Of a stretch of 64,000 bases of DNA, positions 17,605 to 25,783 are shown in pieces. Below the pieces are notes generated by a model. That model saw only the letters and a program-made list of their open reading frames with translations, was not told the DNA's origin and searched no databases. Origin of the DNA: Marimicrobium sp913061115 (lineage in GTDB: Bacteria; Pseudomonadota; Gammaproteobacteria; Pseudomonadales; Halieaceae). Position numbers and translations under genes: made by a program. Location of the stretch: positions 3,534,001 through 3,598,000 of the forward strand of contig NZ_CP159826.1 in the NCBI RefSeq assembly GCF_047729875.1, given 5' to 3'. Position 1 is the first letter of the stretch. Each line of letters begins with the position of its first letter.

Positions 17605-18501
17605 TTAGGCGCTGATTTCGTTCTGCAACTTCTGCAAAATACTGGAAAAGTCGCGCTTCCCGTTACCAGCTTGTTGATGCTGGCCATAAAGCGCTGCGGC
17701 CAATTTCCCCATAGCATTATCGATGTCACATTGCTGTGCAATTTCCATCGCTAAACCCAGATCCTTGACCATCAAATCTACCATGAACCCTGGTTGATAA
17801 CCGTCGCTGGCGGGGGCAGTGTCCATGACGCCAGGATAAGGATTGTACACTTCCAATGACCAGTTGCGACCCGAACTGGCCAGCATAATTTCGGACAACA
17901 CCTTTGGATCGAGGCCATTGCGGGCGCCCATTTCCAGCGCCTCGCAGGTCCCAATCATCTGAATAGCCAGGAGCATATTATTGCAACCTTTGGCAACTTG
18001 TCCGGCACCTGCAGGCCCAGCGTGGAAAATATTTTTACCCAAATCTTTCAGAATCACTCGCGCTTTCTCAAAAGTGTCAGCATCACCACCGCACATGAAT
18101 GCCAAGGTGCCTGCAGTGGCCGCGGCCACTCCCCCTGAAACCGGCGCGTCCATAAAGCCTATACCTGATTCGACCGCCGCCTCGCCGACCCGCCGCGCGG
18201 TCGCCGCGTCAATAGTGCTGCAATCGAGAATCGTGACAGAACCATCCAGTTTCGACAATAAACCGCCGTCTCCGAGATAGAGTTCGGCAACGTGCTTACC
18301 CGCTGGCAACATCGAAATCACATAGTCCACTCCAGCCACAGCTTCCGCGGCCGAACCGGCGACTGAGGCCCCCTTTTCCCGCAATTGGTCGCAGGCCACC
18401 TGAGAAAGGTCGAAGACAGCAACCGTATGCCCTGCCTTGACCAAATTGATGGCCATAGGACCGCCCATGTTGCCAAGACCAATGAAGCCTACATCTGCCA
18501 T
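17605..18501 (-). CDS. mmsB: 3-hydroxyisobutyrate dehydrogenase
   Basis: The 298-residue enzyme oxidises 3-hydroxyisobutyrate to methylmalonate semialdehyde with NAD+ in valine degradation. The dinucleotide motif GFIGLGNMG is at residues 5-13. The family's substrate motif DAPVSGGVAAATAGTL begins at 118, and the catalytic lysine is Lys171 in GAGQVAKGCNN. It is the last gene of a tight cluster (27 bases after the hydrolase gene). Its product would pass to an aldehyde dehydrogenase, for which the only candidate here is the acylating enzyme at 21627-23036. Confidence 0.93.
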   Translation of the reverse strand: MADVGFIGLGNMGGPMAINLVKAGHTVAVFDLSQVACDQLREKGASVAGSAAEAVAGVDYVISMLPAGKHVAELYLGDGGLLSKLDGSVTILDCSTIDAATARRVGEAAVESGIGFMDAPVSGGVAAATAGTLAFMCGGDADTFEKARVILKDLGKNIFHAGPAGAGQVAKGCNNMLLAIQMIGTCEALEMGARNGLDPKVLSEIMLASSGRNWSLEVYNPYPGVMDTAPASDGYQPGFMVDLMVKDLGLAMEIAQQCDIDNAMGKLAAALYGQHQQAGNGKRDFSSILQKLQNEISA

Positions 18502-18527
18502 TCAGTTATCCCTCTAACAATTACGCG

Positions 18528-19640
18528 TTACAAATCAGCCAAAGGGTTAACATCCCAGGGCGCGTCAAAAAAAGCTGCCAACACACCTGCCGGCACATCG
18601 CGCGAGGATTGATACTGCCATGAAGGGCTGCGGTCCTTGTCGATCAACAGCGCGCGAACCCCCTCTGCGAACTCCGGGTGTCGCACAATATTGGTCACCA
18701 GCTGTATTTCGGACTGAAAAACTTCTTTCAGTGAGGCATGGCGCAACTCCACCAACTGCCGGAAAATCCACAGTGCGGCTAGTGGAGATCCGCGAGAAAG
18801 ACTTTCACTGGCTTTGGACAACCACGGGTCGCTCGTCTGTAGAGACGCAATATTGTCGATGATCTCGTGGATGTCATCTCCATCACACAACGTATTAATC
18901 GTACTCAGGTGAGACTCAACCTGGCCGACCGGGCACTGATCAAGACTTTGCTCTGCGAACGAGCGCAGTACATGACGAGCCAGCGCATGGTTAGTCGGGG
19001 GCTCAGCCCCCCAGTGCTGACGCAGTAGCTGTTCTAGCACTTCGGGTTTACGCTCGCTGGAAATAAATCGGTCAGCAATACCTGTATAGATCGCATCTGC
19101 AGCATTGATCGATGCACCGGTCAATGCAAGAAATTGCCCGGAGCTTGCTGGCATATGATTCAAAAACCAGGTGCCTCCTACATCAGGAAACAGGGCAATC
19201 GTGACTTCCGGCATAGCAATGCGCGTTTTTTCTGTCACTACCCGGTGCGAACATCCCGCCATCACACCCAGACCGCCACCCATCACGATACCGTGGCCCC
19301 AGCAAATGATTGGCTTACAGTAAGTATAAAGCGTGTAATTCAAGCGGTATTCGCGCGCGAAAAAATTTTCAGCGTAGTCACAGGGACCGCCGGGCGTGGC
19401 CACCGCGGACTGGTGCAGCGCCTGAATATCGCCTCCGGCGCAAAAGGCTTTCTCTCCAGCACCCTCAATAAAAACAGCGGCGATAGCATCATCGTGCAGC
19501 CAAGCATCCAGCTTTTCTTGCAACAGGTCGACCATTTCCAATGTGAGAGAATTCAGCGTAGCCGCAACATTCAGCGTTACCCGACCCATTTTCCCGGAAG
19601 CCGCAGGCAGCTCCTGGAACATTACCGATGGTTCAGACAT
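18528..19640 (-). CDS. 3-hydroxyisobutyryl-CoA hydrolase family protein
   Basis: The 370-residue protein is longer than an enoyl-CoA hydratase and has the HIBCH-type extension. The crotonase core shows KAFCAGGDIQALHQ, where HIBCH enzymes have GGD in place of the hydratase GAD. GIVMGGGLGVMAG and PEVTIALFPDVGGTWFLN follow; the PDVGG segment is diagnostic for the hydrolase clade. It would cleave 3-hydroxyisobutyryl-CoA to free acid in valine catabolism. The ATG at 19640 has AAGGAG seven bases upstream. The gap to the preceding hydratase gene is 11 bases. Confidence 0.9.
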   Translation of the reverse strand: MSEPSVMFQELPAASGKMGRVTLNVAATLNSLTLEMVDLLQEKLDAWLHDDAIAAVFIEGAGEKAFCAGGDIQALHQSAVATPGGPCDYAENFFAREYRLNYTLYTYCKPIICWGHGIVMGGGLGVMAGCSHRVVTEKTRIAMPEVTIALFPDVGGTWFLNHMPASSGQFLALTGASINAADAIYTGIADRFISSERKPEVLEQLLRQHWGAEPPTNHALARHVLRSFAEQSLDQCPVGQVESHLSTINTLCDGDDIHEIIDNIASLQTSDPWLSKASESLSRGSPLAALWIFRQLVELRHASLKEVFQSEIQLVTNIVRHPEFAEGVRALLIDKDRSPSWQYQSSRDVPAGVLAAFFDAPWDVNPLADL

Positions 19641-19651
19641 AGGGGCGCTCC

Positions 19652-20440
19652 TTAGCCGTTCTTCCAAACGGGCTTGCGCTTTTCCAGGAAGGCATTCACT
19701 CCTTCGGTCTGGTCCTGTGTAGAAAATAATTCTATAAACATGTCGCGCTCACCCTGCAAGCCAGCAGCGAGCACAGTATTACGACCGCTGTGCACCAAAC
19801 GCTTGCAAAAAGCGATTGATGTCGGGCTTTGCTCGCCAACCTGTTCCGCTAACGCAAGTGCTCTTTCGAGGGCTTCGCCCTTGCCGACCACTTCTTCTAC
19901 CAGACCAATACGCTCCGCTGTAGAAGCATTGATACGCTCGCCGCAGAGAATCATACGCTTTGCCCAACCCTCGCCCACCAACCATGACAGGCGTTGAGTT
20001 CCTCCCGCACAGGGCAACAAGCCGACCTTCGCCTCCGGCAACGCCATTTGCGCCTGTTCCTCAGCAATACGAATATCACAAGCCATCGCAGCTTCCAGGC
20101 CCCCACCCATGGCAAACCCATTGATCGCAGCAATGGATACGCCCCGAAAGTCTGCCAGGGCCTCAAACGCTTCTCCGAAAAACTGCGCCATATTGCCGGC
20201 AGTTATCGGGTCGCCATCGGCAAACAGCTTAAGGTCTGCTCCTGCGGAAAAGAACTTTTCCCCAGCACCGGTCAAGACCAGTGCATACACTTTTTTTTCG
20301 TCGTTCAACTTTTCCACTAAATTTTTAAGCGCCGGCAGGCTTTCTGTGTCCCAGGTATTTGCGCCAGGATTGTCTATCGTAACCAGAGCCGTGTGCCCCC
20401 GCAGTTCTACTTTCAATTTCTCTGACGTACTTAAACTCAC
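19652..20440 (-). CDS. Enoyl-CoA hydratase, probably methacrylyl-CoA hydratase
   Basis: The 262-residue crotonase has EKFFSAGADLKLF near residue 63 and GFAMGGGLEAAMACDIR near 107. The acidic residue in PEAKVGLLPCAGGTQRL follows, all as expected for an active hydratase. Its start overlaps the stop of the acyl-CoA dehydrogenase gene by four bases, so the two are translationally coupled. Operon position (after isobutyryl-CoA dehydrogenase, before the hydrolase) predicts hydration of methacrylyl-CoA. The assignment to that substrate is by context. Confidence 0.9.
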   Translation of the reverse strand: MSLSTSEKLKVELRGHTALVTIDNPGANTWDTESLPALKNLVEKLNDEKKVYALVLTGAGEKFFSAGADLKLFADGDPITAGNMAQFFGEAFEALADFRGVSIAAINGFAMGGGLEAAMACDIRIAEEQAQMALPEAKVGLLPCAGGTQRLSWLVGEGWAKRMILCGERINASTAERIGLVEEVVGKGEALERALALAEQVGEQSPTSIAFCKRLVHSGRNTVLAAGLQGERDMFIELFSTQDQTEGVNAFLEKRKPVWKNG

Positions 20441-21597
20441 TTAATAACCTCCAGTGCTCCGTCCATTAACAGTCTACGAGAAACAATCACCCGCATGATT
20501 TCATTCGTACCCTCCAGAATCTGATGCACGCGAGTATCGCGAACATGGCGCTCCATCGGGTATTCCTTTATATAGCCGTAACCGCCAAACAATTGTAGGG
20601 CATCGTTACAGACATTGAAGCCTACGTCAGTAGCAAAGCGCTTCGCCATCGCACAATAGGTCGAGGCCTGAGAGTCCTTGGTATCCAGTTTATAGGCTGC
20701 GAGGCGCACCATCTGTCGCGCGGCCACGAGCTCGGTGAGCATGTCAGCCAATTTAAATTGTGTCGACTGAAAGTCTGCAATCGCGGTATCAAATTGTTTG
20801 CGTTCACGAGCGTAAGCCGTGGCCTCTTCTAACGCTTGCTGAGCCGTGCCAACACTACAGGTGGCAATATTAATGCGGCCACCATCTAAGCCTTCCATCG
20901 CAATCGCAAAGCCCTGACCTTCAGCGCCCAACCGATTGGCGACAGGCACCCGCACTTGTTCAAAGGTGATCGAACGCGTAGGCTGGGCATTCCAACCCAT
21001 CTTATCTTCCTTCTTGCCATAGGAAATGCCGGCTGCATCGGCAGGGATCAGCAGCGCTGAAATGCCCTTTGGGCCACCGTCCCCGGTACGCACCATAACC
21101 ACAAGAACCTCGGTGTCCCCGGCCCCTGAGATAAAAATTTTGGTGCCATTAACGATGTAATCATCGCCCTCTCGCACCGCACGAGTCACCAATGAGGCTG
21201 CGTCCGAACCTGCGCCCGGTTCGGTCAGGCAATAAGATGCAAGCTTGGTTCCCATAACCAGGTCCGGACACCAGTGCTCGATCACCTCATCAGTACAGTA
21301 CTTGCCCACCATACTGGTCGCCATGTTGTGAATAGTGAGAAACGCCGCAGTCGCAGTGCAACCCCTGGCCAGCTCCTCGACAATCATACTGGCATCGAGA
21401 CGACTCATACCCAGACCACCGGCAGCCTCCGGGGCATACATGCCCATAAACCCCAGCTCTCCTGCCTGGCGCAGTGCGTCTTTAGGGAAAATCGACTGTG
21501 CATCCCAAGCAGCCGCATGGGGTGCCAGTGCGCCCGCTGAAAATGCTCGTGCGCTGGCAACAAAGGCGTGTTGGTCTTCTGTCAGGGAAAAATCCAT
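20437..21597 (-). CDS. Acyl-CoA dehydrogenase, probably isobutyryl-CoA dehydrogenase
   Basis: The 386-residue flavoprotein is a complete acyl-CoA dehydrogenase. FAD and substrate motifs include YCLTEPGAGSDAAS near residue 125 and QLFGGYGYIKEYPMER near 335. The catalytic glutamate is Glu362 in QILEGTNEIMR. Length and operon context match bacterial isobutyryl-CoA (ACAD8-like) dehydrogenases, passing electrons to electron-transfer flavoprotein. It lies 29 bases behind the aldehyde dehydrogenase gene. Other short branched-chain acyl-CoA substrates are possible. Confidence 0.92.
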   Translation of the reverse strand: MDFSLTEDQHAFVASARAFSAGALAPHAAAWDAQSIFPKDALRQAGELGFMGMYAPEAAGGLGMSRLDASMIVEELARGCTATAAFLTIHNMATSMVGKYCTDEVIEHWCPDLVMGTKLASYCLTEPGAGSDAASLVTRAVREGDDYIVNGTKIFISGAGDTEVLVVMVRTGDGGPKGISALLIPADAAGISYGKKEDKMGWNAQPTRSITFEQVRVPVANRLGAEGQGFAIAMEGLDGGRINIATCSVGTAQQALEEATAYARERKQFDTAIADFQSTQFKLADMLTELVAARQMVRLAAYKLDTKDSQASTYCAMAKRFATDVGFNVCNDALQLFGGYGYIKEYPMERHVRDTRVHQILEGTNEIMRVIVSRRLLMDGALEVIK

Positions 21598-21626
21598 ACT
21601 TGTCTCCTTGGATAAGCGTAGCCGCT

Positions 21627-23036
21627 TTAAAATCTTCCCATCACAGAACTAAAGAGCTCGTCATCCGAGGGGATGACCTTGTTGACCGCTAACGGTTTGG
21701 AAACCCATGTCTCATTAATCAGGTCGCGCCAGGTAATATTGTGATTGATGCCATTACCACCCCATGAGCCACAACCTAGAGAGAAGGTCTGGCGCATGCC
21801 GTTCCAGACGTTTCCGCTGTTTGACGCGGCCTGCGGTTGGTTGACCATCACCCGCGACGTGCGGGTGGCCATCGCCAGCTTCATAATATTGTGTTCATTG
21901 TAGGAGTAGATACCACAGCTGTGACCCTGACCCTGGTAGGCTTGGATGCTATTGGTTAGCTCGATGGCCTCATCAATATTCCTAACCTTGTAAAGGGCCA
22001 TGGTGACCGTTAGCTTCTCGCCAGAGAATGGATAGTCCGGGCCAGTGCCGGTTTCCGGTACGATCAGAAACTGCTTGCCTTCAGGCAGGTCGATGCCAGC
22101 CTGAGCGGCGATGCTGACAGCATGCTGAGCCACGATGCTAGGGTTTAGGTGGCCGTCATGCCACAAGACGCGCTGCAACTTCTCCTTGTTTCCGCCCTCA
22201 ATGACATAACCTCCCGCGTGCTTGAGCTTCGCTAAAAACTCATCATAGACCGACTCAAACACGAGTACAGAATTGTCCGAAGAGCAAGACGCTGCAAGAT
22301 CCAGCGTTTTCGAAATGCGGATTTTGTCAGCAGCTTCATCGAGGTCGGCAGAATCATCGACCGTGATGACGGCGTTACCGACGCCCACACCCAGAGCTGG
22401 GGTGCCGGAAGAATAGGCTGCACTCACCATGGCCGCACCGCCAGTCGCCAGAATGCGGTCGCACTGCCGCATCAGCTCATTGGTCTTGTCCAGCGAGGGA
22501 ACATCGATACTCTGCACAAGGTCTGCCGGCCCACCCATAGCCACGATAGCCTCGCGCATATAGTCGCAAATCTTCTTATTCGTCAGCTTAGCGCGGGGAT
22601 GCGGCGCCACAATGATGGCGTTGCGACCCTTGACCGCAGAGATGGCCTTAATAACGGGCGTCGCTTCTGGGTTAGTGGACGGTGACAATGCCCCGATGAC
22701 GCCTACTGGCTTCGCGATCTTCACAATGTTGCGCTCCGGAATCTCCTCGATCACACCCACAGATTTATCACCGATGATGTCCATCAAGGTGGCACGAGTT
22801 TTGCGATGGATCTTGAGATACTTACCCTCGTAGTTGCCGAGCTGCGTTTCATCAATCGCCAAACGGGCAATTTCTTCTGAGCGATCTTCACGGCCAACCG
22901 ACCAGACCATCGCTGTTATCAGTTCATTTACCTGCTCCTGGGTATAATCGGCGATCTGCTCCTGAGCCGCGCGTGCGCGCGCCATCATAACGGCCACTTC
23001 CTCTTTGGCTGCTATCAATTCCTCATTGTCTTCCAT
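21627..23036 (-). CDS. Acylating (CoA-dependent) aldehyde dehydrogenase
   Basis: The 469-residue enzyme belongs to the acylating aldehyde dehydrogenases related to EutE, SauS and the N-terminal half of AdhE. These convert an aldehyde to acyl-CoA with NAD(P)+. The nucleophile is Cys251 in AASCSSDNSV. The ALSPSTNPEATPV segment near residue 116 and the closing SLGCGSWGGNGINHNITW fit this group. SauS (sulfoacetaldehyde dehydrogenase) seems the nearest relative by memory. It heads the valine-type operon where mmsA normally stands, suggesting it may convert methylmalonate semialdehyde to propionyl-CoA. It lacks MmsA-like segments, so that role is inference. The ATG at 23036 follows a GGAG site; 23090 is a less likely alternative. 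Confidence 0.85.
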   Translation of the reverse strand: MEDNEELIAAKEEVAVMMARARAAQEQIADYTQEQVNELITAMVWSVGREDRSEEIARLAIDETQLGNYEGKYLKIHRKTRATLMDIIGDKSVGVIEEIPERNIVKIAKPVGVIGALSPSTNPEATPVIKAISAVKGRNAIIVAPHPRAKLTNKKICDYMREAIVAMGGPADLVQSIDVPSLDKTNELMRQCDRILATGGAAMVSAAYSSGTPALGVGVGNAVITVDDSADLDEAADKIRISKTLDLAASCSSDNSVLVFESVYDEFLAKLKHAGGYVIEGGNKEKLQRVLWHDGHLNPSIVAQHAVSIAAQAGIDLPEGKQFLIVPETGTGPDYPFSGEKLTVTMALYKVRNIDEAIELTNSIQAYQGQGHSCGIYSYNEHNIMKLAMATRTSRVMVNQPQAASNSGNVWNGMRQTFSLGCGSWGGNGINHNITWRDLINETWVSKPLAVNKVIPSDDELFSSVMGRF

Positions 23037-23164
23037 TGCCCTGAGCTCCGCTGTTAGTTGCTGGCGCGGGTGCCGTCGATGGCTGCCCACACATCACCAA
23101 GTGGTCAAAATCTGAGCGCTAGGCTACAAATGCCCAAAGCGCGCTCTAAAGAGACTAAAGTGTT

Positions 23165-23219
23165 CTTATTATGAGCTATATGGCTATTTCTTGGCTAGCG
23201 CAGACCGCTGCATAATAAG
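23165..23219. repeat. Widely spaced 9-bp inverted repeat before the catabolic operon
   Basis: CTTATTATG (23165-23173) and CATAATAAG (23211-23219) are exact reverse complements separated by 37 bases. They lie between the LysR gene and the first gene of the valine-type operon. The arms are 46 bases apart centre to centre, compatible with two operator half-sites bridged by a protein multimer. A long-loop RNA hairpin is also possible, but there is no T-run. Confidence 0.4.
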
Positions 23220-23239
23220 CACAGGCGGCCAGTATACTC

Positions 23240-24217
23240 TCACACTGCGGTGGTAGGCTCCTCCGCAACCGGCGAACGGGTCAACAGCTTCATCAGCAGT
23301 GCTCGCATCCACTGGTGGGGTGCGCTACGGGAAGTGCGGGTGTGACGCATGAGCGACATCTTGCCTCTGTTGGGACTGTGCGTGTTATGAATCATGCTCT
23401 GCAGCTCTGCTGGCAGCTCTTGACCCAAAATACGCTCATGGTAGAGACCGCTCTCTTGAAAACCCGCATTAGCCACTAGTAACGAGTCCGTACGGGTGAG
23501 TACGCCAACGGCTGAGGAAAACTGTGTCGTTTCCAAAACGATGGTGCGAAGCACGCCATACTCGCCAAGCACATCATCCACCATGCTGGTGTTCCCCCGC
23601 GCCAGACCAGGAAGATAAAGACGCAGATGCGGATAAGCGAGAAAATCATGTAAGTCCATTTGCTTATCCTCCAATGGATGGCCAACACGCATGTAACAGC
23701 GCGGTGCGATGGCAGCAATGGGCTCTGCATGAATGTCCCGCTCCGTCTCAAGGGAGACGAAAGCGGCAAAGTCTGCCTCGCCCTTTCTCAATAGTTCTTC
23801 AAAATTGGGTGGTACCTCTGCCATCATAATCTGAACAAGCGGTGCTATGACTGACAACTCCGCCATCAGACTCGGCAATAGGGACTCGCACAAAATGGGT
23901 GGCATCAACAACTTGAACGAGCCCGCATAGGTATTAGGGCTGAAGTCCGCGTCACCCAACACATGTTCTATGCTTTCCAGCAGATCAGGGAGCTCCCGAC
24001 GCAATTCCTCCGCGCGCGGTGTTGGCACGAGGCCGTGCGCAGTGCGGGTGAAAAGCTCGTCTTCAAACGTGTCACGCAATCTCTGTAACGTCCTGCTCAT
24101 CGCCGGCTGGGACACGGACAAGCGCTCTGCCGCTCGCGTGACATTATGCTCTTCCAGAAGAATCTGTAGTACAACTAATAGATTAAGGTCGGTGCGGATT
24201 AACCTGCGAGAAATCAT
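23240..24217 (-). CDS. LysR family transcriptional regulator
   Basis: The 325-residue protein has the N-terminal LysR winged helix (residues about 8-66). It includes DLNLLVVLQILLEEHNVTRA and the recognition region RLSVSQPAMSRTLQRLR, followed by the usual LysR substrate-binding fold. It lies upstream of the valine-type operon on the same strand, 203 bases before its first gene, so it is the natural candidate regulator. The ATG at 24217 is preceded by AGGGG; the longer frame to 24262 is less likely. A strong palindrome upstream of its start suggests autoregulation. The effector is unknown; a CoA ester or acid from branched-chain breakdown would be the first guess. Confidence 0.92.
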   Translation of the reverse strand: MISRRLIRTDLNLLVVLQILLEEHNVTRAAERLSVSQPAMSRTLQRLRDTFEDELFTRTAHGLVPTPRAEELRRELPDLLESIEHVLGDADFSPNTYAGSFKLLMPPILCESLLPSLMAELSVIAPLVQIMMAEVPPNFEELLRKGEADFAAFVSLETERDIHAEPIAAIAPRCYMRVGHPLEDKQMDLHDFLAYPHLRLYLPGLARGNTSMVDDVLGEYGVLRTIVLETTQFSSAVGVLTRTDSLLVANAGFQESGLYHERILGQELPAELQSMIHNTHSPNRGKMSLMRHTRTSRSAPHQWMRALLMKLLTRSPVAEEPTTAV

Positions 24218-24225
24218 TGCAGCCC

Positions 24226-24252
24226 CTAGAAATAACTTTAAGTTATATCTAG
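24226..24252. promoter_or_regulatory. Palindromic LysR-type operator candidate
   Basis: A 27-base palindrome centred on 24239 pairs at 12 of 13 positions. Its core is ATAACTT-T-AAGTTAT and contains a T-N11-A motif (TAACT-TTA-AGTTA). It ends nine bases before the LysR ATG, in the space shared with the divergent lipoprotein gene. LysR-type regulators commonly bind such dyads at their own promoters. Assignment to this particular regulator is inference. Confidence 0.55.
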
Positions 24253-24414
24253 AGCTTAACAAACTACTGTGAACGAATCACCTGCCAAAATCACAAAGTG
24301 TCAACTCTATGGCCGACACTCATGCGGCCTGCTACCATGAGCGCGCAACCCGGCACTCGGCCACGCCGGGGAAACCTTTTTATACCCAACTGCGACTTCA
24401 TCTAGAGGAATACC

Positions 24415-24999
24415 ATGCGGATTACTAATATCCTTGCCTACGCAATATTGTCACTCACCGTTCTAGGGTGCAGTGGGGTCGAGATACAACCGGCCGATAC
24501 TAACCGTTTCATCGCCGGCAATTATCTCTACTACCAATGGCGCACAGATGCCCTACCAAGTGACGTTAGGTCCTCTGACCCAGCGTACGCCATTGATCCG
24601 GTGATGCGGCGCGACGTTAATGCAGATCTCCAGAGCAAAGGCTATGTGCTGAATCCAGAGCGGGCCCAGTTTACCGTGGGCTATATTCTTATGAATGGCA
24701 TGGTCCAAGGGGCGACCAGCGACTTGGCAAGCAATATTTCACCCTATCCACGCGTCACACCCAACCGTCAGATCGATCAGGCCAGCGTGGACAACGCTAT
24801 CGCCTTAGGCGGCGTAAAAGAGACGAACAATATTATTCTCCAGTTCAACGACAAGACAAGCAATCAAGAAATCTGGCATGTCACTCTGACGAAAATAGTA
24901 GAGGATGCCAACAGCGTTGACACATCGCGTATCAACGACAACCTTACGCAATACCTGAAACGGGCACTGAAATCATTACCGCAGGCACCTCGCTCCTAA
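24415..24999 (+). CDS. DUF4136-type lipoprotein
   Basis: The 194-residue protein is a lipoprotein. The signal sequence ends in the lipobox LTVLGC, with lipidated Cys19. The mature part has YYQWRTDALPSDV, MRRDVNADLQSKGYVL and a late QEIWHVTLTKIV strand. This pattern of an N-terminal strand, a 'DLQSKGY' helix and a C-terminal strand pair fits DUF4136 lipoproteins of unknown function. Residue +2 is Ser, so transport to the outer membrane is expected. A GAGG ribosome site precedes the ATG. It is transcribed divergently from the LysR gene. Confidence 0.8.
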   Translation: MRITNILAYAILSLTVLGCSGVEIQPADTNRFIAGNYLYYQWRTDALPSDVRSSDPAYAIDPVMRRDVNADLQSKGYVLNPERAQFTVGYILMNGMVQGATSDLASNISPYPRVTPNRQIDQASVDNAIALGGVKETNNIILQFNDKTSNQEIWHVTLTKIVEDANSVDTSRINDNLTQYLKRALKSLPQAPRS

Positions 25000-25034
25000 T
25001 GCATCCCACGCCGGCAAGGGGGTAAACTTCCGGG

Positions 25035-25256
25035 TTAACACAATGCGGCATGGGCGAGCACTCGCTCGTTCACGATGTCCCCAGCGGTATTAACCAGCAA
25101 CTCTTCGAGGGACACATTGTCCACTCCCGACACTTCGCGTCCTGAGGGCGCCCAACTGATTACGCGCCTATCAAAACCGGACTCTTTTAAGTGCTGGTGC
25201 GGTAACGGCCGGGTGATCACGGCTTTTTTAAGTCTATGTGCGTGTATCTCCAACAC
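25035..25256 (-). CDS. Possible small unknown protein downstream of the HIT gene
   Basis: An open frame of about 73 codons follows the HIT-protein gene on the same strand. It reads from a GTG at 25256 (or TTG at 25253) to a TAA at 25035. The product would include HRLKKAVITRPLPHQHLKES and end with an amphipathic EELLVNTAGDIVNERVLAHA. The residue composition looks protein-like, but no ribosome site is evident and no family is recognised. It could equally be a non-coding leftover. Confidence 0.3.
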   Translation of the reverse strand: MLEIHAHRLKKAVITRPLPHQHLKESGFDRRVISWAPSGREVSGVDNVSLEELLVNTAGDIVNERVLAHAALC

Positions 25257-25264
25257 CCATAAAA

Positions 25265-25690
25265 CTAGAGTGTCGCTGCCGTAAGACCCACTGTTTTTAC
25301 CAGGTTGAGCTGCCATTCGCGTAACTGTTCGAGTGCGTACGGATCGCCTTGAGGGAGGTTGCCCCACACCGGTTGTGGCCAGCAGGCGTCCTTTGAGTGT
25401 CGCCCAATAATATGCAGGTGCATGGTCGAAACCACGTTGCCCAGTCCGGCAAAATTCACTTTGTCAAATCCCAGCTGCTGCTTAATGAACCGCGAGACCG
25501 CTGCACATTCTGCCAATAGGGCCTCACGCTGGTCATCGGGCAGATCTAGGACGTCATGCATCGGTGTCTGTGGAACCAAGATAAACCAGGGAACGGCGGC
25601 GTTGCGGTTAAGCAGAACGGCTGATGCGCGAAGCCAACCAAGGTGGTGACAATCTGCCAGCAATTGATTGGGGATATTAGGCTGAGTCAT
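25265..25690 (-). CDS. HIT (histidine triad) family protein
   Basis: The 141-residue protein has the HIT fold. An N-terminal PWFILVPQTPMHDVLDL segment is followed by the nucleotide-binding motif MHLHIIGRHSKDACWPQPVW. The canonical triad is H-x-H-x-H. In this subfamily the third histidine is replaced (HLHIIGR), as in proteobacterial HIT proteins related to diadenosine tetraphosphate hydrolases. It probably hydrolyses a nucleoside phosphoanhydride or phosphoramidate, substrate unknown. It is transcribed on the reverse strand, convergent with the lipoprotein gene. Confidence 0.85.
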   Translation of the reverse strand: MTQPNIPNQLLADCHHLGWLRASAVLLNRNAAVPWFILVPQTPMHDVLDLPDDQREALLAECAAVSRFIKQQLGFDKVNFAGLGNVVSTMHLHIIGRHSKDACWPQPVWGNLPQGDPYALEQLREWQLNLVKTVGLTAATL

Positions 25691-25783
25691 AACGATAGTC
25701 TCTTATACTGATGTATTGATAAGGCTGCCAAGTGAGAAATTTTAGCGCTCAGCCAACGCTAGAGTTCATTGCAATAACCTCTA

